From Pontederia crassipes (Eukaryota; Streptophyta; Magnoliopsida; Commelinales; Pontederiaceae): 64,000 nt of DNA. The position numbers were made by a program, and so were the translations under genes. Positions 47,853 to 60,330 of the stretch are shown piece after piece. Under the pieces are notes generated by a model that was given only the letters and a program-made list of their open reading frames with translations, made no database searches and was not told where the DNA came from. Within the stretch, counting starts at the first letter, position 1; each line of letters starts with the position of its first letter. The stretch is taken from contig CM060198.1 in the NCBI GenBank assembly GCA_030549335.1, positions 60,881,953 through 60,945,952 of the forward strand, written 5' to 3'.

Positions 47853-50278
47853 TGTAACAATCGACACAAGATAAAAAAAAGAAAAGAAAACATGAAGGAC
47901 ACGGACAGCTGGAGAGATAAAGCCATATCACAATTGAAATAAGGACTCAAGGGTTTAAATTAAATCTTATCTTCTTTTCTATAGAAGATTTAATTAGAGG
48001 AGGGGATTAATGAATGAAACAACCTAAGCACTAATCCTTCCCCTCAAACCTCACAACATCTGCCCCCCTTGAATTTTGTTGGAGCGCTTGACAACTCCAA
48101 AGCAGTCTCGGAGGCGAACATCAAGGAGAGGGAGAAAAGGGAGGACACGGCTAATAGAATTTCCGACGAACCAAAGAACGGATTAATCGCGAACCGAGGT
48201 GGATGAATCGAAATCACCTTGCATGACCTCTGAATTATCTCAATTCATGGCCTAATCGTTATGAAATGAAAAGAATATGAATAAAATTCAAGTTATTATT
48301 TTTAATTATTTGATTTCTTAAATTCTTTGATTGGTTGATTGTTTGCATGCATAGTTATTTCTGTTTGTTCTATTTCTGTATTATTGATTGCTAGGATATA
48401 TGATTTATAGTAGAGCGAAAGTACGTAGGGGGGATCCGTAGGTTCTTTGATTATTTTTTTATTGAAATTGCTACAGCTACGTGATAGTTTAAAAAGTATA
48501 TAGATTAGTTAAAGGCCAATACCGGCCGGAGTAAAGAACAAATTGCTCGAAAGAAAGAAAAAAAAATCGGCCAATGATCTTTCGATGCCGAAGGGGAAAG
48601 AAAAAAAAAGGTGAAAATAGTTTTACGGCCATAATAGGATTGGAGAAAAAAAAGGGGCGGCGTAACGTGAAGGCGAAATTCATGTAGAGAAACGTGAGAG
48701 AGTATAAAAGGAAAATGAATTAAATAAGAGGGTAAGGTCGTAAGGGATGTGGAGAGAGAAGGCAAAAAGAAATAATGAATTAGAGAGAAATAATGAATTA
48801 GAGGGAGAATTTCTCGGAGGCAAAATATCAGAAGAGGAAGAGAGAGAAATTAAGAGGAAAAAAAAGGGAGAAAGAAAGCAACGAGCTTTCTGTCTTATAT
48901 GATGGATGTGTGGTCATACAAGATTAGATAAGATTAGGAATGACCATATACGTGAACGAGTAGGAGTGGCTCCTATTAGTGAGAAAATGGTAGAGAATCG
49001 TTTGAGATGGTTTGGTCATGTTCAGAGAAGACTATTAGATGCGCCAGTAAGAAGAGTAGATCAAATAATTTGGAGTCCGATTAAAAGAGGGAGAGGGAGG
49101 CCAAGGCGGACACTTGGCGAACTAATAGAGCATGATCTATTGGTGAATAATATACCGAAAGGTTTGGTTACTAATAGAGCGGAATGACGTCGTATGATCC
49201 ATGTAGCCGACCCCACCTAGTGGGATAAGGCTTTGTTGTTGTTGTTGTATTTTTTTATTATTTTCTCGGCAAGATAATCCATTTATTGAATTTCCCTACT
49301 TTTATTGAATTCCTTTTATTAGCAATTCTTTTATGTGATTTTCCACCCATTAGCCTCCCCTTATTTCGATATGAACATTATTGATTATCTTATGATTTTA
49401 ACATGAACTCTTTGTCTTGATTTACCTCATACCGATCATATCACCTTCATCATATGATACAAAGAATGACAAGATACTAAAAGTGATTAATAAGTTCAGA
49501 TGAAAGATTAACGATGATTGCCAGTCCAAGCCAAGTGCATTAAGATAAGGGTCGCTCTCTTGATCATGGTTTGATAACTCATTGACCCTACAAGGCCGTA
49601 TCGTTTGTTGGGCATATCTCAAAAATTAAAGGCACCTAAAATCACCCTAATTGCTAATTAATAATCAAGATCAAGAACCATGTTCAAGTCAAGTCAAGTT
49701 ATCGTCATGATTTTCAAATATGCATGATTTCAAGTTTGCTAAGTATCATTTGATTCTCATTATTTATGATATCCTCTGATTATTACTATGATTTATGATG
49801 CTGTCATGTAGTCCTTTCAAGTTCAAGTTAAGCATTATTATTTATCTCTGATTATTCTATTCATGTTATGTATTGTATATCATGTGGTTTCTCACTAGAC
49901 TGTAAAGCTTACGGGAGGACCTCCTCCCCTGTGTCTGATTTTCACAGGATCAAGTAAGTGACGAGATGGAGTAGGTGTGTGGTGACGAAGCTCTGACGAC
50001 AAGACAGCACATGAACCACATGACTTACTAGTTTTCTTTTTCCTTCCGCATTTATAGCTTCATAATGTAGAACCTTATTATATTCCTTAGGAATGATGTA
50101 GCCATTTTTTTAGACTTCCGCATATTTACGTTATCTTCTTTTATTTTATTATTTTTTCGCTGACGTGTCTCGATTCTTTACTGAGATATGGTCAACATTA
50201 TTATCAGAGTCATAGCATGCCGTAACGTCTTCATGTTGATCTTCGTCACATGGCGGGAGTCCATTTGTGAGCGTTACA
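47853..50278 (+). mobile_element. Solo LTR of the 42642-44539 family, with RTE insertion
   Basis: It begins TGTAACAATCG and ends GAGCGTTACA; flanking 5-mers ACAGG and ACAAG match at four of five positions. Interior text shared with 42642-44539 in the opposite orientation includes GGGAGGACCTCCTCCC (about 49913-49928) and TTTCCGCATTTATAG-like text. It carries an RTE LINE tail at 48900-49248. No coding body is present. It looks older than the other two because of its imperfect target repeat. Confidence 0.7.
48900..49248 (+). mobile_element. RTE-type LINE, 5'-truncated tail, nested in solo LTR
   Basis: It encodes the same C-terminal RTE fragment as 41584-41993 (MCGHTRLDKIRNDHIRERVG; GRGRPRRTLGELIEHD) and ends CCACCTAGTGGGATAAGGC plus TTG repeats. 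The two copies agree closely. A target repeat was not identified, so the 5' limit is approximate. Confidence 0.85.
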
Positions 50279-50627
50279 ACAAGTGTGAACATTACAAATA
50301 TGGATGCCATATTAATTTTCTTCAAGAATGATGAAAACTATATTTGTAGATGGGGGATGCCTCATGCGAGCAAAAAAAGAAAAAAAGAAAAAAAAAGAAA
50401 CACATCGCTTTGTAAAAGAAATCCAACATGAATATTCTGGCATACTCAAATATGAAGCAGAATAAGAATATGAGTTTTCATGACACCATACGTGTGAATA
50501 ACAGGACTTTTGAAAGACAATCGATCTGAACATGTAGAAAATACATTTTATTTTTCCAAAAGCACATGTGACTAGAATTTTCTCTTCAATCAGGAAAACT
50601 TAGTGAGGTAAACTTGATGACGCAGTA
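50279..50627. other. 3' flank of WAK-6, no gene
   Basis: No coding region; short purine-rich runs near 50370-50400. Confidence 0.4.
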
Positions 50628-53068
50628 TCATCTTCCATTGTTGATATCCAACATCAGTCTACTATCCAGACTCTCATTGACAATTATCTCTCCTGTGCTA
50701 TATTCTGTGTATCCCCCAAGTAAGCCTTCGGACTCTTCCCGATGATGGAGTCCCCACGGGTGTTCCTTGTGCTTTAGTAACACTTGTAATCTCTCAGCAA
50801 CTTCTTTCATGGACGGCCTGTTATCTCCCTGCACACTCAAGCACTGCTTCGCAAGCTCTGCAACCTCTCTTAGCATTTCAATTCCTTCTTCATTTAAGAC
50901 ATGCTCATCTAGAATATCTTGGAGCTTGTTTTCTTTCATCATCATAAGGAAGCTTGATGCAAGACTTTTCTTCTCTGCAGATCCTTCGGAAAAAATTGGT
51001 GTTTTACCTGTGACGAGCTCCAGCAACACGACTCCAAAACTATAGACATCGCTCTTATCAGTTAGTTGGCGGCTGAGCAGGCTTTCAGGATCCAAGTAGC
51101 CTAGAGTTCCCTGTATGAACTGGACAAATCCTGATTCATCCATTGGAACCAGTTGAGATGCTCCAAAATCCGATACTTTTGCCATGCCTTTGTCGTCTAG
51201 AAGTATGTTGAGGGACTTGACATCTCCATGAACGATGGATCTTGTGACCGATGAGTGCAAATAAGCAAGTGCTTCGGCTGACTCAGAGGCAATACTTAGG
51301 CGTGTCACCAGAGGCATTGGCGCACTCTGGTTCTTGTTATGGATAGCATCATATAGTGTGCCATTTGATACGAACTCGTAAACCAACATGGGGACGTCGA
51401 CTTCCAGGCAACAGCCCAAGAGCTTGACCACGTTCTTGTGGTTGATCTGAGAGAGAATGATGATCTCATTAACAAACTTTTCCTTCTGGTCCTCGTCAAT
51501 TATCTTGGACCTCTTTATGGCGACCTGTCGATTGACATCCAAAACTCCCTTGTAAACCGTGCCACGACCACCTGATCCTAGAACTCTATCACTGTGAAAA
51601 TTGTTTGTTGCCCTCTCCAAGTCTTCTTTACTGAATATTGATACGGTATCAACCTGTCTGGATTTCATCTCTTCATATAGTTTGAACCCTCCATTGCGTT
51701 TGAAGAACATTTCCTTTTCTTGCTCGTGCTTTCTCTTTTGAGACTTCATAAGTATGGAACTAACAATGATAACCAGAATCACAATTCCAGCGCTGATTCC
51801 TACACAGCCATACCATGTCAAAGTGTTAACTCGGTAAGGCAAAGGCGTATGATTTTAATTAATCTGGGTAAGCATGCCTTCATCATTTTTGGAAAAACTG
51901 AAAGGCTTCAAGTTTGATTAGGAAAGCTTACCTACAGCCAGTTTTGCAGATATTGGGAAACTTTCATGGGGCATGGTGCAGGTTCCGTTCTTAGCATCTC
52001 CATCCATGCCATGCGGACATGTGCAGTCATAGCTTCCGGGCGTGTTGATGCAAGTTCCCTGGCAACGATATTTTTCGGGCTGTTGGCACTCATCAATATC
52101 TGTTACAAGCAAAATGAGGTCTTTATCAGAGGATATATCTAGAGCAGCTTACGGTGCCAAAGTTAGAATCGAGCTAAATGAATGGTGAAAGGTGAGGAAA
52201 AAGTTGAGACCGTACCGTGGCATCCATCCACAAGGTATGGGTTGCCTTGATATCCTTCACTACAGTTGCAGCGATATCCAGGGCCATTTTCTGATATGAT
52301 GTATATGCTGTTCTTTCTGCTGCATGCATCACCCAGCGTGGAGTTATCTCGAATCGCCCAGTCAATCACCGCTGGAGCATAGAGGTCGTTAATGGCACCG
52401 AAATCCTTCGACATATCGGCCACAGAGAAGTTGAACCAGCTCTGTTCAGCAAGGAAGGCATGGCTTCACGGGCTGAATGTCCACACATTGTAGTGGTTGT
52501 AGCCCCCAATCTTTACGTCATATTTTGTCAAATCCTTGGGTATTGAAGTTTGGCAGCACCCTATTCCATCGCACGTCCCCTCCGAGGTGCTGTTCAAGCT
52601 TGAGCAGACAGAGATGCATCCACTCGCGTAGGAATCGTCCTCGGTCTTCTCGCCTATCATATAAGCGAAAGTTGCACAACCCACGGCCGTGAACTTGTTG
52701 TGGGTGTTGGAGAACCTATACGACTCACTGATTATTGTGTTTGCATCATTCGAACTCACTTCGTCCGTCTCATTGTAGCATGCAGACGCCATGAACAGCC
52801 TCACGTGCAGTTGGCCATCTTCAAGCGAGATGTTGGTGATCTGGATGTTGCTGGTGCCCATAAAAAGCGCCGGGGAATGGAGCGTACTGTTGCATGTGAC
52901 GTCTAGGCCTGTTCTTGCGCAGTCCGTTCCGTTCCCAAACGGGTAGGGGATGCTCACGTCGCCGCACCGATCTGGACAGCCCGGCAGCGCCATGCTCTGC
53001 GCCGAAGCTGCTGCAGCTGCCCACAGCAGAGCTAGGAGCAGACATGAGACGCACTTAGAAATCACCAT
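50628..53068 (-). pseudogene. WAK-6: wall-associated receptor kinase, one in-frame stop in exon 1
   Basis: Exons 52216-53068, 51932-52099 and 50628-51799 sum to 731 codons; introns are 116 and 132 bp, phase 1. Signal peptide MVISKCVSCLLLALLWAAAA, GUB_WAK (LPGCPDRCGDVSIPYPFGNG), EGF_CA (DIDECQQPEKYRC), membrane span and a complete kinase (GSGGRGTVYKG, VAIK, HGDVKSLN, DFG) are all present. Codon 201 (52466-52468) is TGA where WAK-2 has Cys in FNPCSYAF. Everything else is open, including splice sites. The expected product is a secreted fragment of about 200 residues. Its kinase is the closest relative of WAK-5. The upstream region resembles the other genes only for about 80 bp. Confidence 0.85.
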
Positions 53069-53914
53069 GCTTAATCAAACTCCTCCAATTAGCTGCCCTA
53101 TTCGTTCGATCTCTGGGTTTTGCAATTTGCAACTTTATTTGCATGGATGAAACCAAAGACGAAAGCAAGCACGCTACGTGTGATAGAGGGTACTTGTCAT
53201 TACGTGATATCGATGGTAGTTGACATGTCACATTACCATGACCATGTCAACAGTCGAGTAGCAAATTCTACAATTTGGAGTCATCTATCTTTCTTTAAAG
53301 TCAAGTCGTTGCATAATTCTGCACTTAACTTATTGGTCGTCCATTATATTTTTTTAAGAGGGAAAAAGGATGATTAACCAATTGTTAACCACCCAGTTCA
53401 CTTTAACTGAAGCATTTAAAAGGGGTTCAAATGGATACAATTCTTGCCGAAAGAGATGTCAGCTGGACACCGATAAACAAAATACCGGCGACAACGGGAC
53501 GATATAATGATTAAAAAGAACAATCGTCAGCCGACGATCTAACCCAATAGACAGCCAATCCCAGTCAAAGTCCCGACGCAAGAGATTATATTTTCCACAT
53601 AAGCCCCTTGAAACCAATGTTATCCAAATCCGACTGGACCGACTAATACAATCGTGAATCGATTGGTGATATGGTGCGGTCACATGTTGAAATCAATTTT
53701 GACATTAAACAAAAAAAATTTGATTGAACCGGTTCAACCCAGTTAAATTCAAATTTTAAAAACAAATAAATAAATGACAAAATAGAAAAGTTTAAAAAAG
53801 AAAAAATAAAAGAATATAAGGAAGGTTAAAGAGGAGAGAATATGATAGGTATAAAATTAGATAGGAATTGAAATAAAAAAGGTCAATATTTAAAATTGAA
53901 TAATATTAAAATGA
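53069..53914. other. Upstream region of WAK-6 and repeat-like DNA
   Basis: The first 80 bp match the other WAK leaders (CAAACTCCTCCAATTAGCTG). No TATA box comparable to WAK-1 to WAK-4 was found. About 53620-53770 carries CGACTGGACCGAC and GAACCGGTTCAACCC text resembling one end of the 32935-33755 element. Confidence 0.4.
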
Positions 53915-54267
53915 AGGATTATTTTCATAAACCTCTTCTAAACTATCACGATTTTTCGCATCTAATATCAGATTATGGACTAATTTTTTTTATCCCTAAA
54001 CTATCACGATTTTTTTACTTTTGTTCTTCTGTCTACTTCTGTTACGTTTTTCATTACTGTTGATTTTTTTCATTTATGGAAAGACTAGATTACCCCGCCC
54101 TCTATGACACATCAAATAATAAACATAAAAAAGAAAAAAATAGAACAAAAATTGGGGGAGGATAATTTAGTCTTTTATATATGACAATTTTTTGCTTACC
54201 ACTTTAATTCTTCCAGCGATTTATTTTTATTTTTTATATTTGTTATTTAATGTTTTCTAGAGGAAGG

Positions 54268-54946
54268 TGTTAAATAATGTCTTGAATCCTACTTTAACTG
54301 AAAACCTGTTTGGATCCAAAGAAGTAATAGGAAGACTTCGAGAAATGTTTGGACGAGAAGTGCAGATTCCTACTCCTAGTAAGAATAGGAGTCGGTCAGT
54401 TTTCAATGTCGAGAAGGACATGGCGGATTCTTGAAGGGTCGATCTTCCTTCTTGGACCGAGGGGCACTTGGAGTCGAAAATCTACTCCTAGAAGGGCTGA
54501 AGATGTGAAGAAGTCATCCATGACTTGTCCTAGTCCGAGTGGGACTAGGACTGCCCTGACGGGCACGTCACGGGGCGCGTCCAGGCTTGGCAGGGTGTTA
54601 GGCAGGAGGCCTGGCCGAATTGAACTTCAAGATGGACTTTGAAGGGGGCTAGATTCTTCAGGGACTTCAGGAAGTCAGATTTCTACTCCTACTCCAAGGA
54701 GGTTTTTCTAGAGAAGAGACTTGCATGCCTAGTAGGATTAGGTCCTTAAGTTAGAGTAGGAGTTGTTTCTCTAATGCTCTATAAAAGAACATGTAATCAA
54801 GGCTTGTAAGATCATCCTGGACAATCCTGGATCAATCTGATCTTGTAATCCTTTTTTGTTTCTTCTATCTAATAAAATTCTGCGTCGCCTTAAATTTTTC
54901 GGATTTTCTCACGGTGCATAATTTCTCTCGTGCAGAAATCCTAACA
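54268..54946 (+). repeat. 5' LTR of the 54268-58136 Copia element
   Basis: 679 bp, TGTTAAA to CTAACA. Near its end it has CTATAAAAG and AATAAAATTC, a TATA box and poly-A signal as usual for a Copia LTR. Confidence 0.93.
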
Positions 54947-57457
54947 AACTGATATCAGAGCGATGCTTCATCATCGATCCTCCGTCAGGCGTAGAGATGG
55001 CATCGCACAACGTCAACGTCGAGAAATTTACAAGACGAAATAGTTTCAGTCTCTGGCAGATCAAGATGCGGGTACTTTTGAAATAATAGGGAGTATGGGC
55101 GCCGCTTGCGAACGTGCCGAAGAACAAACCGAAGAAGGAAGACTCGAAGGGCAAATAAAAGGAGTCCGACCTCGCAAGTTTGACGGCACAAGAAGAGAAG
55201 GCGTATTCTATGATCCTATTGTGTCTGGCGGACGAGGTGATTATAGAAGTCGACGATCAAGAGACGGCGGTCGGTCTGTGGTCAAAACTTGAGAGTCTCT
55301 ACATGACCAAGTCTCTGACCAACAAGTTATTATTGAAGCAATGTCTGTTCACACTCCGCATGCAAGAAGGTGCCCCTCTGAAAGATCATCTTGATCAGCT
55401 GAATACTCTATTGATGGAATTACGAAATATAGATGTGAAGATTGAAGATGAAGATGTTGCCCTACTTCTGTTGGTGTCTCTTCCTCTGTCGTACGAAAAT
55501 TTCGTACAATCTGTTATCATCGGAAGAGACACAATTACTCTGGAAGAAGTAAAATTGAGTCTACATACTTGTGAACTTCGTCATAGGGCGTCTGGCAAGG
55601 CTGTGGAGACTCAGGCCGCAGGGTTGATAACAACCACAGAAAAGACAAACCCTAAAAAGGGTAAGTCAAAGAAGAACATCAATCCGAAGGATATCTGCAA
55701 CTACTGCAAAGAACCTGGTCATTGGAAGAATAACTGCCCCAAGAAGAAGAAGAAAGACACGGTTGCTGCAGTAGCTCACCAGAATAGCTAATCTGATGAC
55801 GATTTAGCTCTCATGGTATCTGATCAGAGATGTTCGGAAGAGAATTGGATTCTCGACTCAGGATGTTCTTATCATATGACTCCGCACAGAGAGTGGTTCT
55901 CAACTTATCAAAATATTGATGGCGAAAATGTCATCATGAGCAATGATGTAGCCTGTAAAATAGTTAGAATCGGCTCAATTCAGATCAGAACTCATGACAA
56001 TCAGGTGAGGACATTGACAGAGGTCCGTCATATTCCACAACTGAAGAAAAATTTGATATCATTAGGAGTTCTGAACTCCAAAGGATGTCGGATGGATGTC
56101 GTAGAAGATGTGCTCACGGTCACCAAGGGTGATGTTGAAGTCATGAGAGGAGTCAGGCAAAAGTCCTTGTATGTACTATAAGGCACAGTAATTTCTGACG
56201 TGGTTGCAGTAGGTAGTTCATCCAAATCAGAATCAGAAGCATTTAACTTGTGGCACATGCGACTTGGACATATGAGTCAGAAAGAGATGGACATCCTCAA
56301 CAGACGCAATCTTCTGAATGGTCAGAAGATATCTGAAATCGGATTTTGCAAACACTGCATCTTTGGCAAACAAAAACAACATCAATTCAGTAAAGTCGTG
56401 CACAAGATGAAGGCAACACTCGATTACATCCATATTGACTGTTGGGTCCCATCTCGTGTTCCATCTCTAGGAGATTCTTGATACTTCCTATCTGTGGTAG
56501 ATGATTACTCAAGGATGGCATGGGTATTCATGATGAAGCACAAGAGTGAGGCATTCAAAGCTTTCAAGCAATGGAAGACTCTGGTGGAGAATCAGACATC
56601 GAGAAAAGTGAAACATCTTCGTATCGATAACGGCTTGGAGTTCTATTCATCTGAATTTGATCGATTCTGCAAGGATGAAGGCATTGTCAGACATCGCGCC
56701 GTCAGAGATATACCACAGCAGAATGGTGTAGCAGAACGCATGAACAAAACTCTTCTGGAGAGGGCACGGTGCATGCTCTCTAATTCTGGACTGAACAAGT
56801 CATTCTGAGTTGAAGCTATTAACACAGCATGCTACCTTATCAATCGGAGTCCTGCAACCGCGATCGATCTGAAATTTCCTATTGGGGTATGATCAGGAAA
56901 TCCTACTGATTATACTAATCTGAAAGTGTTTAGTTGTCCAACATATTATCATATCAGTGAAGGAAAGCTGGAACCAAGGGCCAAAGAAGGAGTCTTTATG
57001 GGATATGGTGCATGTGTAAAAGGCTTCAGAATTTGGTCTCCCTCAGAGCAGAAGGTTATTCACAGTAAAAATATATCCTTTGATGAGATGTTTATGCTCA
57101 AGCAGAAATCAGATGTTGACTCAGCAGAGGAGGATGTCAACAAACAAATGGAGTTTGGATTAACTCCAATTCAGAATGGGCCAGAAGAATCTCATCAGGT
57201 TGAACAACCAAAGTCTGAGGAACAAGCAGAAGAAGCAACGACAAGTCTAGCTGCATGACGTGCTCGCAGGCAAGTAGGTTCTCCTAAGCGTTATGACTTT
57301 GAGGACATTGTTACATATGCATTCCAAGTAGTTGAAGATGTGGAATCGCCAGATCAAATTACAAGGATGCTATCGCATGTGCAAAATCAGAACAGGGATT
57401 AGCGACTGCAGAGAGTGTTAAATATCTGATTGTAGGATTCAATTCAAGGTAGAGATT

Positions 57458-58136
57458 TGTTAAATAATGTCTTGAATCCTACTTTAACTGAAAATCTGTT
57501 TGGATCTAAAGAAGTAATAGAGAGACTTCGAGAGAAGCTTGAACGAGAAGTGCAGATTCCTACTCCTAGTAGGAATAGGAGTCGGTCAGTTTCCGATGTC
57601 GAGAAGGACATGATGGATTCTTGGAGGGCTGAGCTTTTTTTTTGGACCGAGGGGCACTTGGAGTCGAGGATCTACTACTAAAAGAGCTGAAGATGTGAAT
57701 GGGCCATCCATGACTTGTCCTAGTCCAAGTGGGACTAGGACTGCCCTGGCGGGCACGCCCCAGGGCGCGTCCAGGCTTGGCAAGGTGCCAGGCAGGAGGC
57801 CTGGCCGAATTGAACTTCAAGATGGACTTTGAAGGAGGCTAAATTCTTTAGGGACTTCAGGAAGTCAGATTTTTACTCTTACTCCAAGAAGGTTTTTTTA
57901 GAGAAGGGGCTTGCATGCCTAGTAGAATTAGGTCCTTAAGTTAGAGTAAGAGTTATTTCTCCAAGGCCCTATAAAAGGACATATAATCAAGGCTTGTAAG
58001 ACCATCCTGGACAATCCTGAATCAATCTGATCTTATAATCTTCTTCTGTTTCTTTCATCTAATAAAATTCTGCGTCGCCTTAAATTTTTCGGGTTTTCTC
58101 ATGGTGCATAATTTCTCTCGTGCAGAAATCCTAACA
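57458..58136 (+). repeat. 3' LTR of the 54268-58136 Copia element
   Basis: 679 bp, aligned end to end with the 5' LTR, including CTATAAAAG and AATAAAATTC. Confidence 0.93.
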
Positions 58137-58322
58137 GAAGGGGTAATTTAATTTTTTCATTCATGTGAAAAAGTAAAAGTAATGGAAAACGTAACAGAAC
58201 ATGATGAAACGATTAAAGTGAAAAAATCGTAATAGTTTAAAGATATAAAAAGATAAGTCTGTAGTTTAAGGTTAGATATAGAAAATCGTGATAATTTAGG
58301 AGAGATTTATGGAAATAATCCT

Positions 58323-58682
58323 AAAATAAAATATTATCAAAGGGCATATAAAATTTATTAATATAACATCTACCATAATTAAATAATAGATATTAAATTA
58401 ATAATAATCTATCTATATTTATTTTTTATATGCTACTCATTATTAAAATTCTTAATAAATAAAAATTATGTTTTAGTCATTTTTAAGATTTTTAATAGGT
58501 TATTAGTATAATATTTATGTAATATATCATATAACTTATATTATATCTTTATAATATTATTTTCACAAAATCCGAGTCAATTCGATCTAATCTAATTGTA
58601 TCGATCCAATCCACTCGTGATCTGATAATAAGTCTGATCTTCAGACCAATTCCGAATACATTACTTGAAACACCACAATATT
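58323..58682. other. AT-rich spacer, nothing recognised
   Basis: A short patch CAATTCGATCTAATC near 58578 recalls the ends of the 32935-type element. No gene. Confidence 0.35.
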
Positions 58683-58858
58683 TCGGAGTAAATTACACGA
58701 ATGGTTCTCCAACTTTAAGTCGATTTTTAATTAGTCCTCCAACTTTAATTTATAATCAAAACATTCCTCATCTTTTATTTTCTCGCACGATTAGTCCTCT
58801 TGATCGGTGATAGTGAATTTTTCGATTGCCTTGAATACGTCGCGGACGTATCAATAGA
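58683..58858. mobile_element. Half of a MITE of the 45454-46096 family
   Basis: GGAGTAAATTACACGAATGG followed by CTCCAACTTTAA matches the left end of the 45454 element. The right half is missing; WAK upstream sequence follows directly. Confidence 0.5.
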
Positions 58859-59050
58859 TTTTCTTGGGATGCAGCGTCACTGTCCTATGGTGTGATGTTA
58901 ATCGTAGACTGACCATGTCAATAAGTCTTCTGCTTACTTTTCAATTGTATTCGACATGATCAATCGAACTTTGGGCACCTTTCGCGTGCATGACGCGACT
59001 TTAACCGTTGACTCATGACCCTGCCAGCAAGTCTTCAGTTTACTTATATA
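58859..59050 (-). repeat. Orphan WAK upstream segment
   Basis: Text such as GGATGCAGCGTCACTGTCC, CAATAAGTCTTCTGCTTAC and TTGACT (59008-59013) matches the segments upstream of WAK-1 and WAK-2. No WAK exon lies on the gene side; a MITE half does. It is a relic of another cluster unit. Confidence 0.7.
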
Positions 59051-59550
59051 TATTGGTATATTGCATAAAAAAGTCCGTTAATTTTATTCTGAATTTTTAT
59101 TTTTACTTAAATTTAAGTTTATGATTTTAAGTTAGAGTTGAGAGTTAAATTAAAATTTATGATTTTTTACGAAAAAAAGTTGACTAAATTTGAGAATAAA
59201 CTCAAAGTTAAAAATAAAAGTTTGGAGTAAAATTTTTAATTATAATAATATTTGAGAATAATCAGGGAGACCCAAATTAATATTATAATAATAAAATATT
59301 AATTAATTAATTACTAAATATTTAATTTAATTTAATAAACTTTAACTTAATTTAAGATGATCAAGTATTAAAATTTTAAGTACTGCATACATATAAAAAT
59401 ACATATACATATACATATTATTTAAACTATCTAGACCCATCATTTTACTCTAATTTAGAGGGCGGGGAGGAACTTCATAAGTAACATTTAATTTTTATAG
59501 ATATAATATATACATTTCGGGTAACAAAAAAAAATTGGGGGCCCAGGAAT
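59051..59550. other. AT-rich spacer, no gene
   Basis: No coding region or clear repeat. It ends with AAT, the target repeat of the CACTA element. Confidence 0.4.
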
Positions 59551-60266
59551 CACTCCAAGAAAATTAGAATTTTCCGGCGGACAGTTTCCGATGAAAAGAA
59601 ATTCATCGCAATTTACGACGGATATATATCCGTCGAAAGTTTCGACGGTTACAATCATCAAAAATAAAAATAATAAATTATGTAATTTATTATTTTATTT
59701 TTTGACGATTAGGAACGTCGAAAGTTTCGATGGATATCTATCCCTCACAATTTTCGATGGTCTTGAACATCGGTAAATGAAAATTGATATAGTATAAATA
59801 GTATTTTATTAATATAATTAGCGACAGTTCAAACTGTCGTAATTTCCGACGGTTCTAATCGTCGGTAAGTGAAAAATAATATAATACAAGGAGTCATTTA
59901 TTAATATAATTAGTAACAGTTCAAACCGTCACAATTTTCGACGGTTCTGACCGTCGGTAATTAAAAAATAATATAATATAAAGAGTCTTTTATTAGTATA
60001 ATCAACGACATTCCAGATTGTCAAAATTACCGTCGGTAAACTAAAAAATAAATATTATACATGTAAGTAATATTTTATTATTAATTAAATAATTTCCGAC
60101 GGTCTCTACCGTCGATAACTTAAAAATAATTAAATATTATATTCATATATATCATAATAATATGTATTATTAATATTTGCAACGTTTCCGACGGTCATGA
60201 CCGTCCGTAATTAAAAAATCACTCTCCCGCTTTTTTTTTCGTTTTCCCGCTTTTTCATCTTTCTAC

Positions 60267-60330
<64 letters not shown>

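Larger units (their letters stand above)
54268..58136 (+). mobile_element. Copia LTR retrotransposon, reduced, broken
   Basis: Paired 679-bp LTRs (TGTTAAAT...CCTAACA) and a perfect 5-bp target repeat GAAGG (54263-54267 and 58137-58141) define it. After the left LTR comes TGATATCAGAGCGATG, a Met-tRNA primer site. Visible parts are gag with a CCHC knuckle (CNYCKEPGHWKNNC), protease (WILDSGCSYHM) and integrase to its C-terminal region; reverse transcriptase and RNase H are not seen. The coding part is broken in several places, perhaps five or more. LTRs differ by roughly 8-9 percent by eye, mostly transitions, implying an older insertion than the 12626 element. Confidence 0.92.
53915..58322. mobile_element. 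Long-TIR MITE (copy E), split by a Copia element
   Basis: The left arm starts AGGATTATTTTCATAAACC at 53915; the right arm ends GGAAATAATCCT at 58322, its inverted counterpart. The MITE text stops at 54267 and resumes at 58137, the exact ends of the Copia insertion. Without that insertion it is about 535 bp, like copies B, C and D. Confidence 0.85.
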
